A DNA stretch of 64,000 bases from Nocardia araoensis NBRC 100135 (GTDB taxonomy: Bacteria; Actinomycetota; Actinomycetes; Mycobacteriales; Mycobacteriaceae), in the NCBI RefSeq assembly GCF_000308435.1, contig NZ_BAFR01000352.1, positions 62,001 through 126,000 on the forward strand, in the 5' to 3' direction. The notes beneath the pieces were generated by a model. The model did not search any database, was not told where the DNA came from, and saw only the letters and a list, made by a program, of their open reading frames with translations. Shown one piece after another: positions 33,389 to 43,029 of the stretch. A program made the translations under genes and the position numbers. Every line of letters begins with the position of its first letter. The stretch's first letter is position 1.

Positions 33389-35050
33389 ATGCAGCCGACT
33401 TTCGTTCACCACATGAGGCAACAGGTTGCCGAATATGGCGATACCAGGTCATACACCTATCTTCGTGAAGCCGGGCTGGAACTCGGTGAGGAGATCCGCA
33501 CCTACCGGGAACTCGACCGTGACGCGAGAGCGTTCGCGGCTTGGCTGGCGGGCCGTCCGGAGTCGGTCGAGCCGGTCGTGCTGCTGTATCTCGACGGGAT
33601 GGCCTTCTTGCGGGCGTTTCTCGGGTGCCTGTACGCCGGGGTGGTGGCAGTTCCCGCGCCCGTGCCGCACGATGCGGGCAGCACGCAGCGAGTAGCGAGC
33701 GTGATCGCGGATTCCGGCGCCCGATTGGTACTCACCACCGCGCACGTCCAGCCGCTGGTCGAGGCGCCCGTGGCCGTAGTCGCGACCGACGGTCCGCTCG
33801 GTGCGCCCGACGCGTGGCGGATGCCCGTCATCGACGCCGGGACGATCGCCTTCCTGCAATATACGTCCGGATCGACCGGCACTCCCAAGGGCGTTGTCGT
33901 GACCCACGGCAACCTCATGCACAACGAGGCCGCCATCGTCGCGGGCGGGATGAACGATGCGGGCACCGGCGTCGGTTGGCTTCCGCACTTTCACGACATG
34001 GGCCTGATCGGGCTGTTGCTCGGAGCGGTATACGCCGGCGCGAACCTGGTGTTCATGGCGCCGACAACGTTCCTCAAGCGCCCGGTGCGCTGGCTTCACG
34101 CCATCGACAGGTACCGCGGGACCTTCACCGCCGCACCGAATTTCGCCTACGACCTGATCGCGCGCCGGGTGACCGACGAACAGTTGGCCGATCTCGATCT
34201 CAGCACGCTGGAGATCGCGCTCAGCGGCGCCGAACCGATCCGTGAGCGGACCGTGGCGGCGGTGCTCGAACGATTCGCACCCGCGGGTTGGGGGCCGACG
34301 ACATTCCGGCCGGCCTACGGCCTGGCCGAGGTGACGCTACTCGCCAGCGCCCGAACCGCCCCTTCGGCGCCGGTCTACCTCGACGTCGGCCACGAGACTC
34401 GGCTCGTCGGCTGCGGTTACGCAGCCCGCGGTCTGGACATCCGGATCGTCGACCCGCACCGGCGGCAACAGCTGCCGGAGAACACCGTCGGAGAAATCTG
34501 GATACGCGGCGGCAGTGTCGCCGTCGGCTACTGGAACCGCCCCGACGAGACCCGCGAAACCTTCGAAGCCTACCTCGGTACCGAGGGGCCGTTTCTGCGC
34601 ACCGGTGATCTCGGTCTGCTGAGCGAGAACGAATTGTTCGTCGCGGGACGCCTCGGGGACCTGTTGATCGTCAACGGACGCAACGTCTACCCCCAGGACA
34701 TCGAGGGGCTGGTCCGCGAGTTGCATCCGGCGCTGGCCGACAGTGCCGGCGTCGCCGTATCCGTCGACGCGAGCGGCCGGGAAAGGCTTGTCGTGCTCCA
34801 AGGTGTCAAGACGGCGCGGCAAGGCGCCACCACGTTCGCCGAACTCACCTCGTTGATCAAGTCGGCGATTGCTCGCAGGTTCGGCGTGCCCGCACCGAAT
34901 GTCGTTCTCGTCGCGCCCCGATCGGTGCACCGCACTACGAGTGGGAAGGTCCGGCGCAGTTCGATGCGGCAGGCGTTCCTCCGAGGCCGCGTCGCCAATG
35001 TGCTGCACGAGGATCTCGAACCGGCGCTGAGCCGAGCCATGACCGCCTGA
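33389..35050 (+). CDS. Fatty acyl-AMP ligase (FAAL)
   Basis: A 553-residue adenylate-forming enzyme. FLQYTSGSTGTPKGVVV (about 153-169) is the ATP-binding P-loop in the form typical of FAALs. WLPHFHDMGLIG, RPAYGLAEVTL, RTGDLGLL and VNGRNVYPQDIE give the remaining A-motifs. FAALs activate a fatty acid as acyl-AMP and pass it to an acyl carrier protein instead of CoA, feeding polyketide synthases in mycobacteria and relatives. The ATG at 33389 has GAAGGA upstream. It leads an operon with a free ACP (29 nt later) and the KS-AT-ACP-AOS protein, which together form the loading system. Confidence 0.9.
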   Translation: MQPTFVHHMRQQVAEYGDTRSYTYLREAGLELGEEIRTYRELDRDARAFAAWLAGRPESVEPVVLLYLDGMAFLRAFLGCLYAGVVAVPAPVPHDAGSTQRVASVIADSGARLVLTTAHVQPLVEAPVAVVATDGPLGAPDAWRMPVIDAGTIAFLQYTSGSTGTPKGVVVTHGNLMHNEAAIVAGGMNDAGTGVGWLPHFHDMGLIGLLLGAVYAGANLVFMAPTTFLKRPVRWLHAIDRYRGTFTAAPNFAYDLIARRVTDEQLADLDLSTLEIALSGAEPIRERTVAAVLERFAPAGWGPTTFRPAYGLAEVTLLASARTAPSAPVYLDVGHETRLVGCGYAARGLDIRIVDPHRRQQLPENTVGEIWIRGGSVAVGYWNRPDETRETFEAYLGTEGPFLRTGDLGLLSENELFVAGRLGDLLIVNGRNVYPQDIEGLVRELHPALADSAGVAVSVDASGRERLVVLQGVKTARQGATTFAELTSLIKSAIARRFGVPAPNVVLVAPRSVHRTTSGKVRRSSMRQAFLRGRVANVLHEDLEPALSRAMTA

Positions 35051-35079
35051 TCGACCGGAATCCGCCGAGGAGCCGAAAC

Positions 35080-35346
35080 ATGTTCAGCAGCACCATCGTT
35101 CGTTCGACCACGATTCGGGATTGGCTGGTGGAGCGCGTGGCCGACCACACCGACCGCGCACCCCACGAAGTGGATCCTGTCGTCCCGCTCGCCGAGCTGG
35201 GCCTGGACTCCGTCTCGGCGGTGAGCCTGTGCGGCGAAATCGAGGAGCGCTGGTCAGTGGAGGCCGACCCGGTGCTGGTCTTCGAGTACCCCACCATCGC
35301 CGACATCGCCGTATACCTCGCCGCCGAACTCACCCTTGCCGCATGA
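35080..35346 (+). CDS. Free acyl carrier protein
   Basis: An 88-residue ACP. The phosphopantetheine site is the serine of LGLDSVSAV (about residue 45), in the standard helix II context, followed by EIEERWSVEADPVLVFEYPTI, the usual third helix region. It probably accepts the acyl group from the FAAL and presents it to the ketosynthase. Its stop overlaps the start of the large synthase gene by 4 nt (35343-35346), so both are translated together. Confidence 0.92.
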   Translation: MFSSTIVRSTTIRDWLVERVADHTDRAPHEVDPVVPLAELGLDSVSAVSLCGEIEERWSVEADPVLVFEYPTIADIAVYLAAELTLAA

Positions 35347-38300
35347 CCGACATCGCCGTCGTCGGCCTCGACTGCCGATTCCCCCAAGCACCCGATCCGG
35401 CCGCACTGTGGCGGTTGCTGATCGGTGGACGCGACGCGATCTCCGAGGTTCCGGCGAGCCGCTGGAACGCCGCCGACTTCCACGACCCGGACGGCGCGCC
35501 CGGCACGGTCAATACTCGAAGCGGCGGCTTCCTCGACGACGCGGACGCGTTCGACGCCGAGTTCTTCGGCATCGCCCCGCGTGAAGCCGAGGCGATGGAT
35601 CCGCAACAGCGATTGCTGCTGCAAGCCACCTGGCGTGCTTTCGAGGACGCCACGCTCGATCCGCGCGGCGAGGCGGGTTCGCGAACCGGGGTCTTCGTCG
35701 GGGTGATGGCCAACGAATGGGCCAACCTGCAGATGAGCGACTACGCCGCGATCACGCCGCAGCACGGCTCCGGCAACGGCTACTTCATGACCGCCAACCG
35801 GCTGTCCTACCAGTTCGACCTGAGAGGACCCAGTGTCGCGGTCGACACGGCGTGCTCGTCGTCGCTGGTCGCGATCCATCTCGCGTGCCGCGCACTGGCT
35901 TCCGGCGAGTGCGATCAGGCGGTCGCCGGTGGCGTCAATCTCGTGCTCACCCCCGCCGTCGGAGTCTTCTACACCCAGGCCGGTCTCTCCGCACCCGACG
36001 CCAGGTGCAAGCCCTTCAGCGGCAGCGCCGACGGGATCGTGCGCGGCGAGGGCGTCGCGGTGCTGGTGCTGCGGCGGCTCGCCGACGCACAGGCGGCGGG
36101 CCTGCCGATCTACGCGGTGATCAAGGGCAGCGCGGTCAATTCCGACGGGCGCAGCAACGGCATCACGGCGCCGAACCGGTGGGCCCAGCAGCAGGTGATC
36201 GCAGAGGCGTGCGAGCGCGCCGGGGTACGCCCCGAGCAGGTGGATTTCCTCGAAGCGCACGGCACCGGAACGGTGCTCGGCGACATGATCGAGGTCAAGG
36301 CGCTGGGTGGACTGCACGGGCACAACCGGCCGCGGCCATGTGGAATCGGTTCGATCAAAGGCAATCTCGGCCACACCGAGGGCGCGGCAGGCGTCGCGGG
36401 CTTGATCAAGGCGGCGCTGAGCCTGTGGCACGGTGTCGTTCCGCCGTCGCGGTTCGCCGATCAGGAGAATCCGCGGCTGCGGATGACCCAGCAGGGTCTG
36501 CGTCTGCTCACCGACCCGATGCCGCTGGACGGTCCCGGCTACGGCGGAGTCAGCAGTTTCGGCCTCGGTGGCACGAACGCCCATGTCGTGCTGGGCAGCG
36601 CCCCCGCCGCCGACACGTCCGGGAGTCCCGGTGGGGGAGTGCTCACGGTGTCGGCGAACGACGCGGAAGGCTTGCGGCGCAACGCCTGTCGCCTGGCCGA
36701 TGCTCTGGCGGCCTGCCCGCCCGAGCAGTTCGCGCAGGTCTGCTGGACGAGCAACCAGGTCAAGGCCTCCGGACGCACCCGGTTCGCCATCGCCGCGGAC
36801 GACCGTGACGCCGCGGTCGCGCGGCTGCGCGACGGTGTGGAAACCGGGGTGGCGGGACCGGTCGGCGTCGGCTGGATGTGCACCGGCCAAGGCTCGCAAT
36901 TCGCGGGCATGGCACGCGCGCTGGACGCGGCGAGCCCGCTGTTCCGACGCTCGCTGGAGCGGGTCGACCAGGTCATGGCGGCCCATCTCGGCCGGTCGGT
37001 GCGCGAGCTGATGCTCGAGGAGCACATCGGCATCGACCGCACCGACTTGGCGCAACCGGCGATCTTCGCGATGGAGTACGCCTTGGCCGAGTCGCTCGCG
37101 CGCGCCGGTGTCCGTCCGGATTGGGTGATCGGGCACAGCATCGGCGAGTTCGCGGCGGCGGCGGTGGCAGGCGTGTTCGACCTGGACGACGCGTGCCGTC
37201 TCGTTGTCGCACGAGGCGAGTTGATGCGACAGTTGCCGGAGGGCGGTGCGATGCTCGCGGTGCGGGCGGGTGCGGCCGAAGTCGCCGGAATGATCGTCGG
37301 CCGGACGAATGTCGCCATCGCCGCCGTCAACGGCCCGGAAGAGATCGTGCTGTCCGGGGCCGCCCGGACGATCGGCCGGATCCGGGAGGCGCTGGCGGCG
37401 CGTGGGATCGAAACTAAACCGCTCACCGTGTCGCACGCTTTCCACAGCCCGCTGATGGAACCCATGGTGGAGCAATTCGGCGCGGTCGCCCGCGCATGCG
37501 CGTACCGCACGCCGGTTCTGCCGCTCTACTCGACCGTGCGTGGCCGCCTGCTCGAAGCGAACGAGACGATGGACGCCGCCTACTGGACCGAACACCTTCG
37601 CGCGACGGTCCGCTTCGGCGAGGCGGCCGAGGCCGCACTCGGCACCGAGCCGAGCCATGTGATCGAGATCGGGCCGCGCCGCGTCCTCGCCGCACTCGTG
37701 GGCCGCATCCGCCCGGATCTGGCGCCGCGCTGCCTGACGCCCAGTCCGGGTCCCGGCGCGACCGGCGGTGAATTGGCGGGCGTCGTCGCCGCGCTCTACC
37801 GCGACGGACTCGACCCCGACTGGGACCGGCTCTACGAACCCGGGCAGCGCGTCCGCCGCAGGCTGCCCGGCTACGAATTCCGCACCGACCAGCGGTTCTG
37901 GGTCGAACCGTGCACCACTCCCACGCAGTCCACGCAAGCCGAGGAAACCTCCATGGACCAGGTGATCGCACTCTTCCGGGAACAGAACGCCGTACTGGCG
38001 AGTCTGGTCGGTGCGCAGCGGGCGGGCGCCGCATCCGTGGCGGAGCCGACGGTGACGCCGCTGCGGATCCCGGTGCCGAACACCACTGGGAACCCGCCGC
38101 CCGCACCGGAAGCGGTGGCGGCCGTCGTTCGCACGGAATTCGCCAGAGTCAGCGGATTCCCGGCCGATCGGCTCCGCGATGCGCAAACCATCGGTGCCGA
38201 CCTCGGATTCGACTCCCTGATGCTGACCGACCTGATCGCCGCGCTGGTTCGCAAGCTGCCCGCAGCGACCATCGACCCGGCCCGATTCACGCCCACGACG

Positions 38301-39623
38301 ACGCTCGGTGACGTCGTCACGCATATCGCGACATCGACGGCTGAGCCCATCCCGCCGCGGGATGCGGCAGCCGTGTCCGCCGAGCCACCCGAACCCCCGC
38401 ACACGGTCGTCGAACCGGAGTACCGGATCTCCGACTTCGCCGAGGTCAAGGCGATCGCCGACCAGGTCTCCCGCGTCGAAGCGCTCGGCCTGTCCAATCC
38501 CTATTTCTTGATCAACGACGGCATCACCCGCGACACCTCCGTCGTCGACGGCGCGCCGGTGCTCAACTTCTCCAGCTACAACTACCTGGGGATGTCCGGT
38601 CATCCGGCGGTCGTCGCCGCCGTGCAGGACGCCGTGGCCCGCTACGGCAGCTCGTGTTCGGCCAGCCGGATCCTCTCCGGCGAGAAACCGGTGCACCGCG
38701 AACTCGAAGCAGAACTCGCGGGCCTGCTCGGTACCGAGGACGCCATCGCGCTGGTCGGCGGCCACTCCACGAACGTCACGATCATCGGACACCTGGCCGG
38801 ACCGGAGGACCTGGTGATCCACGACAGCCTCGCGCACGACAGCATCGTGCAGGGCTGCAAGCTGTCGGGCGCGACCCGACGCCCGTTCCCGCACAACGAC
38901 CACGCCGCACTCGACGACCTGCTCACCGCGATGCGTCACCGGTACCGGCGGGTACTGATCCTGATCGAAGGCGTCTACAGCCAGGACGGCGACATCCCCG
39001 ACCTGCCTGCGATCATCGCGGTCAAGAAGAAGCACAACGCGCTGTTGATGATCGACGAGGCGCACAGCATCGGGGTGCTCGGCGCGGGCGGCGGGGGCAT
39101 CGGCGAACACTTCGGCGTCGATCGCGACGACGTCGAATTGTGGTCCGGAACGATGTCGAAGGCGCTCGCCGGATGCGGCGGGTATGTCGCGGGCAGCGCG
39201 GAGCTGATCCGATTCCTGAAATACACCGCTCCGGGATTCGTCTACAGCGTCGGCATGACGCCGATGAACGCCGCCGCCTCGGTCGCGGCGATCCGGCAGT
39301 TGCGATCCGACGGCGAACCGCTGGAACGCCTGCGCCGCAACTCCCGGCTGTTCCTGTGCCTGGCCCGGGAGGCGGGAATCGACACCGGCGACAGTCACGA
39401 GTCACCGATCGTCCCGTGCATCGTCGGCGACTCGCTGAAGACGCTGAAACTGTCGAACGCGCTGCTGCGCCGCGGCGTGAACGTCAACCCGATCCTGTAC
39501 CCGGCGGTGCCGGAGAATCTGGCGCGCCTGCGGTTCTTCGTCACCGCCTGCCACACCGAAGACCAGATCCGCGACACGATCAAAATCCTCGCCGAGGAGC
39601 TGGCCTTGCTCGCCGAGAATTGA
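35343..39623 (+). CDS. KS-AT-ACP-alpha-oxoamine synthase fusion (type I PKS with PLP release domain)
   Basis: A 1426-residue megasynthase. The ketosynthase (about 1-425) has Cys171 in DTACSSS, His306 and His344. The acyltransferase (about 500-800) has Ser599 in GHSIGE and HAFH at 698-701, the malonyl-CoA-specific form. After a linker comes an ACP (about 910-985) with Ser958 in LGFDSL. The C-terminal domain (about 1030-1426) is an alpha-oxoamine synthase of the AONS/KBL/SPT family: FSSYNYLGMSGHP, DEAHSIGVLG, and Lys1273 in GTMSKALAG, the Schiff-base lysine for PLP. No KR, DH, ER or TE is present. It should extend a FAAL-loaded acyl group with one malonyl unit and release it by decarboxylative condensation with an amino acid (inference). 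The ATG overlaps the ACP gene. Confidence 0.92.
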   Translation: MTDIAVVGLDCRFPQAPDPAALWRLLIGGRDAISEVPASRWNAADFHDPDGAPGTVNTRSGGFLDDADAFDAEFFGIAPREAEAMDPQQRLLLQATWRAFEDATLDPRGEAGSRTGVFVGVMANEWANLQMSDYAAITPQHGSGNGYFMTANRLSYQFDLRGPSVAVDTACSSSLVAIHLACRALASGECDQAVAGGVNLVLTPAVGVFYTQAGLSAPDARCKPFSGSADGIVRGEGVAVLVLRRLADAQAAGLPIYAVIKGSAVNSDGRSNGITAPNRWAQQQVIAEACERAGVRPEQVDFLEAHGTGTVLGDMIEVKALGGLHGHNRPRPCGIGSIKGNLGHTEGAAGVAGLIKAALSLWHGVVPPSRFADQENPRLRMTQQGLRLLTDPMPLDGPGYGGVSSFGLGGTNAHVVLGSAPAADTSGSPGGGVLTVSANDAEGLRRNACRLADALAACPPEQFAQVCWTSNQVKASGRTRFAIAADDRDAAVARLRDGVETGVAGPVGVGWMCTGQGSQFAGMARALDAASPLFRRSLERVDQVMAAHLGRSVRELMLEEHIGIDRTDLAQPAIFAMEYALAESLARAGVRPDWVIGHSIGEFAAAAVAGVFDLDDACRLVVARGELMRQLPEGGAMLAVRAGAAEVAGMIVGRTNVAIAAVNGPEEIVLSGAARTIGRIREALAARGIETKPLTVSHAFHSPLMEPMVEQFGAVARACAYRTPVLPLYSTVRGRLLEANETMDAAYWTEHLRATVRFGEAAEAALGTEPSHVIEIGPRRVLAALVGRIRPDLAPRCLTPSPGPGATGGELAGVVAALYRDGLDPDWDRLYEPGQRVRRRLPGYEFRTDQRFWVEPCTTPTQSTQAEETSMDQVIALFREQNAVLASLVGAQRAGAASVAEPTVTPLRIPVPNTTGNPPPAPEAVAAVVRTEFARVSGFPADRLRDAQTIGADLGFDSLMLTDLIAALVRKLPAATIDPARFTPTTTLGDVVTHIATSTAEPIPPRDAAAVSAEPPEPPHTVVEPEYRISDFAEVKAIADQVSRVEALGLSNPYFLINDGITRDTSVVDGAPVLNFSSYNYLGMSGHPAVVAAVQDAVARYGSSCSASRILSGEKPVHRELEAELAGLLGTEDAIALVGGHSTNVTIIGHLAGPEDLVIHDSLAHDSIVQGCKLSGATRRPFPHNDHAALDDLLTAMRHRYRRVLILIEGVYSQDGDIPDLPAIIAVKKKHNALLMIDEAHSIGVLGAGGGGIGEHFGVDRDDVELWSGTMSKALAGCGGYVAGSAELIRFLKYTAPGFVYSVGMTPMNAAASVAAIRQLRSDGEPLERLRRNSRLFLCLAREAGIDTGDSHESPIVPCIVGDSLKTLKLSNALLRRGVNVNPILYPAVPENLARLRFFVTACHTEDQIRDTIKILAEELALLAEN

Positions 39624-40042
39624 CGCGCGACTCACCCTGTCGGTCTGCCCCGATGGCGGCCACGAGTGCACGGCGTCCAGCGACGTCTGCGTCGTGCACC
39701 GCGATGCGCACCGGACCGCTGTAGCATCAGCCGAGGTGCGATCGCCCAGCTCGAGTCGGTAGCGGCGACATTGTGGGGCGGGCGGACGATGAGGGCCGGG
39801 CACGGTGTCCGCTACCGAGGTGCGGGTTCGAGCACAGTCTGCCGAGAGGGCAACGGCGCCGTTGGGCGTGTGACTGCCAGGTGAAGGTTTCAGCGTGATT
39901 CGGCTCTTGCCGCGTGCGACCGGTCGGTTCCGATCCCGGAGTGCACGGTGCCCCCGAGCCGATCGATGCCGGCTACCGCGGTGCACGAGGCCGCCTGCCT
40001 CGCCGCCGACCGCAGCGCTCGCATCGGAGGTAGTGGACCGCC
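39624..40042. other. Intergenic, 419 bp
   Basis: Nothing I can support as a gene, dyad or terminator. It separates the megasynthase from the esterase gene, which suggests the esterase has its own promoter. Confidence 0.5.
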
Positions 40043-41641
40043 ATGATTCGCTCGATCGTGCGAACCGCGACCGCGCTGACGGTCGCCGCAGGCATGTGGT
40101 TCGCGGGCACTCCGGCGCCCGTGGTCGCGGCGCCGCTGGAGGTGTTCGTGACCGGCGGCGAGATCTCCGGCCGCGCCGTCGACGGGATCGTCGAATACCT
40201 GGGCATCCCGTTCGCCGCGCCCACCGGAGGCGAAGCGCGGTTCGCGCCGCCGCGCCCCGTATCGCCGTGGCCCGGTGTGCGCCCTGCGCGCGACCACGGA
40301 CCGCAGTGTCCGCAGGCGGGATACCTGCCCGGCATACCGCCGCTCGGCCCCACCGGCGAAGACTGCCTGACCATCGACATATACGCGCCGGACGGCGCCC
40401 GCGACCGCGCGCGGCCCATCATGGTGTTCTTCCACGGCGGCGGCTATCTCGACGGCTCCAACAGCGAATACGACGGGCCCACCCGGATGGTCGCCGACGG
40501 CGACGTCATCGTGGCCATCCCCAATTACCGCCTCGGTCCGTTCGGCTTCATGGCGCTACCGGAACTGACCGCCGAATCCGGCGGCGCCACCGGAACGGTC
40601 GCCATCATGGACCAGCAAGCCGCACTGCGGTGGGTGCGCGACAACGCGCAGGTCTTCGGTGGCGATCCGGGCAATGTCACGATCTTCGGCGAGTCGGCGG
40701 GCGCCGTGAGCGTCTGCACACACTTCGCCGCACCCGGTTCCGATGCCCTGTTCGCCAAGGCGATCATCCAAAGCGGTCCCTGCGCACAAGCGCCGCTTGC
40801 CCCCAGCGATCCGCAGGACGCTTTCGCGCGCTCGGCGCGCTACGCGGACAGCGTCGGATGCCGCGATGCCGCAACCCGTCTGGCCTGCCTGCGCGCGCTG
40901 CCGGTAACGACACTCCTGGACGCGCCGAGCGCCCGATCCGAAGGACAGAATCCCATCTGGTTTCCCAGCATCGACGGCGTCGTCATCACTCGAACGCTCG
41001 ACGCAGGCTTGGTGGGGGACGCCAGGAAGGCGCCGGTCATGATCGGGACCACCAGCGCGGAAGGCGGGCTGATCATCGCCGAAACCGACTATGCCCGCGG
41101 CCACATCCCGGACGCGGCGAGCTACGAACATTTCGTGCGCCAGTCCTTCGGCGCCGACGCCGACCGCGTCCTGGCCCGATATCCGCTGGACCGATTCCCC
41201 TCCCCGGCAGCTGCCCAGAGCGCGGTGATCACCGACAGCGAGCTCGCCTGTCCGACGTTGTCCACCAGCCGAACGGCGCGCGATGCCGGGCATCCGCTGT
41301 GGCAGTACGAATTCGATCAGGCGCCGCTCGGAAACGCCGCTCCGGTTCTGCCCGGCGCGTTCCACTCCGCCGAGCTCTACTATCTGCTCACCAGATTCAT
41401 GGGCTTGCCGATTCCCTGGACCGGTGCGTCCGCCGTCTTCGCCGCGCAGATGCAACGATGGTGGACCGCGTTCGCCCACACCGGTGACCCGAACGCGCCT
41501 GGTTCGCCCGAATGGCAGCCATGGCCGGAGTCGACCGAGCTCGATGGAGCCGCTCTGCTCATGCGGGCGACCGGCAGTTTCATGACGGAGGATTTCCCGG
41601 CCAGGCACGATTGCGCGTTCTGGGAGGAGATCAACCGCTGA
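40043..41641 (+). CDS. Secreted type B carboxylesterase
   Basis: A 532-residue carboxylesterase/para-nitrobenzyl-esterase-family protein. Residues 1-30 form a signal peptide ending in APVVAA. HGGGYLDGS (131-139) makes the oxyanion hole and Ser218 lies in GESAG. The glutamate is probably in GTTSAEGG, and the histidine in FHSAEL. EDCLTIDIYAP is the family's second signature. The ATG at 40043 has GGAGG 16 nt upstream. It hydrolyses esters outside the membrane. It follows the FAAL-PKS operon after 419 nt, and a role in processing that product is possible but unsupported. Confidence 0.88.
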   Translation: MIRSIVRTATALTVAAGMWFAGTPAPVVAAPLEVFVTGGEISGRAVDGIVEYLGIPFAAPTGGEARFAPPRPVSPWPGVRPARDHGPQCPQAGYLPGIPPLGPTGEDCLTIDIYAPDGARDRARPIMVFFHGGGYLDGSNSEYDGPTRMVADGDVIVAIPNYRLGPFGFMALPELTAESGGATGTVAIMDQQAALRWVRDNAQVFGGDPGNVTIFGESAGAVSVCTHFAAPGSDALFAKAIIQSGPCAQAPLAPSDPQDAFARSARYADSVGCRDAATRLACLRALPVTTLLDAPSARSEGQNPIWFPSIDGVVITRTLDAGLVGDARKAPVMIGTTSAEGGLIIAETDYARGHIPDAASYEHFVRQSFGADADRVLARYPLDRFPSPAAAQSAVITDSELACPTLSTSRTARDAGHPLWQYEFDQAPLGNAAPVLPGAFHSAELYYLLTRFMGLPIPWTGASAVFAAQMQRWWTAFAHTGDPNAPGSPEWQPWPESTELDGAALLMRATGSFMTEDFPARHDCAFWEEINR

Positions 41642-41729
41642 TCGCCTCGCCCGCGCCGGTGATCACGCTTCGGACCGCCTTCTTCACGAATCCCATGTCA
41701 CTACAGGGACGTCGGAAGGAGGTGAATAC

Positions 41730-41981
41730 ATGTCCCATTCGGAATCACCGCAGCGCGGATGGCCGGAATTCGTCGCAGCCCACAATCGGGGCGGGGTTCT
41801 CGAGGCCACCGTCGTGCAGATCGTGCCGTTCGGCGCGTTCTTGGAGGTCGCTCCGGGCATCCACGGATTGCTGCACCGAACCGAGTGGTCCACCGAACCG
41901 CAGGTCGGTGCCACTCTGACGGTGCGCGTTCTCGATATCGATACCGAGAAGCAGCGGGTCGCCTTGGCGCACGCTGAATAG
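41730..41981 (+). CDS. Small S1 RNA-binding-domain protein
   Basis: An 83-residue protein that is essentially one S1 OB-fold (about 20-82): EATVVQIVPFGAFLEVAPGIHGLLH and VRVLDIDTEKQRVALA, the last strand, match the domain of ribosomal protein S1 and PNPase (landmarks only). The ribosome-binding site AAGGAGGTGA is a near-perfect anti-16S match 5 nt before the ATG, predicting strong translation. It would bind RNA; similar stand-alone S1 proteins act in translation or ribosome stability. A strong hairpin terminator follows. Confidence 0.8.
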   Translation: MSHSESPQRGWPEFVAAHNRGGVLEATVVQIVPFGAFLEVAPGIHGLLHRTEWSTEPQVGATLTVRVLDIDTEKQRVALAHAE

Positions 41982-42338
41982 CGCTCGGCACGGGCGTGCC
42001 GGGGCAGACTCCACCTGCCCCGGCACGATCCCAAGACTATCCGGCCGGCGAAGCGCTCGCGGTGGATCGGCCCCGCGGTCCCGTCGGTCGCGATCGGGTC
42101 CACGATGCCGCGTGGGTCCGCATCCGGCTGTCCAGTTCGCCGAGGGCTGGTTCGAGCGATTCGCGGCCTCGATCGCCGTCCCGCGACATCCGGCACAGCC
42201 TGCACCGGATCGGTGGGGCGAGACAGCCGGGAACCGGCTCCGGCGGGAATAGGATGATGTTGTCACCGTGCGGTCGGGATGTCCGCTTCGATCGCCGAGA
42301 TCACGGTGAGACGCTGCAGGTAGGAGCATACTGACGCG
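41982..42338. other. Intergenic, 357 bp
   Basis: Contains the terminator at 41996-42026 and, nearer 42338, the promoter region of the PAS-ANTAR gene. No further gene is supported. Confidence 0.5.
41996..42026 (+). terminator. Terminator of the S1-protein gene
   Basis: Perfect 12-bp stem GTGCCGGGGCAG (41996-42007) with CTGCCCCGGCAC (42015-42026) around a 7-nt loop, 14 nt after the stop codon. Confidence 0.7.
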
Positions 42339-43025
42339 ATGGAAGGACCCGGCGACCGAATCGTGGACACGGCCGAAGGCGCGGTAGCCAGGGTGGTCGG
42401 CGCCGGGGCCCCGCAGGCCACCGGAAGCTTCCGGTTCTGGTTCGCCGATCAGCGGTGGGAGTGGTCGGACGAGGTCGCGGCGATGCACGGCTACGAGCCC
42501 GACGCGGTGACTCCGACGACCGAGTTGCTGCTCGCGCACAAGCACCCCGAGGACCGGGATCATGTCGCCGAGGCGATCGAGAAGTCGGTGCGCAACGCCG
42601 AACCGTTCTGCAGCCGTCATCGCATCATCGACACCGCCGGAGTGCCGCACCACGTGCTGGTGCTGGGCGACACCATGACCGACAAGAACGGCACCGTGGT
42701 CGGCACCGCGGGCTACTACGTCGACCTGACGGCAACCATCGCCGAGGAACGCCAGGACCTGCTCGACGACACGCTGCCGCGGCTCGTCGAATCACGCGCG
42801 GTGATCGAGCAGGCCAAAGGCGTGCTGATGCGGGTCTACCGGATCAACGCCGACCAGGCGTTCCACGTGTTGCAGTGGCGTTCCCAGGAGACCAACGTCA
42901 AATTGCGCGACCTGGCCGCACAGCTGATCGCCGAGATCGACCGCTTGCCCCCGGCTCCGCCCGCGGTGCAGACCTCCTTCGACCACATGCTGCTCACGTT
43001 GCACGAGCGTGTGCCGAAGTCGTGA
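42339..43025 (+). CDS. PAS-ANTAR domain transcription antiterminator
   Basis: A 228-residue sensor-effector. A PAS_3-type fold occupies about 30-135 (FWFADQRWEWSDEVAAMHGYEP, then HKHPEDRDHV). The ANTAR three-helix RNA-binding domain is at about 145-205, with RAVIEQAKGVLMRVYRINADQAF. ANTAR proteins bind paired hairpins in nascent mRNA and prevent termination. Actinobacteria have many PAS-ANTAR proteins of unknown targets. It converges on the baeRF gene with only 4 nt between stops. Confidence 0.85.
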   Translation: MEGPGDRIVDTAEGAVARVVGAGAPQATGSFRFWFADQRWEWSDEVAAMHGYEPDAVTPTTELLLAHKHPEDRDHVAEAIEKSVRNAEPFCSRHRIIDTAGVPHHVLVLGDTMTDKNGTVVGTAGYYVDLTATIAEERQDLLDDTLPRLVESRAVIEQAKGVLMRVYRINADQAFHVLQWRSQETNVKLRDLAAQLIAEIDRLPPAPPAVQTSFDHMLLTLHERVPKS

Positions 43026-43029
43026 GGCC

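Noticed and set aside
34935..39398. A 1487-codon open frame on the minus strand opposite the PKS-AOS gene
   Set aside because: It is the mirror of a highly GC-biased gene. It lacks any domain, while the plus strand carries complete KS, AT, ACP and AOS motifs.
40043..41641. Carboxylesterase as a release thioesterase of the FAAL-PKS pathway
   Set aside because: It has a signal peptide and lies 419 bp away with no sign of co-transcription, while the AOS domain already provides chain release.
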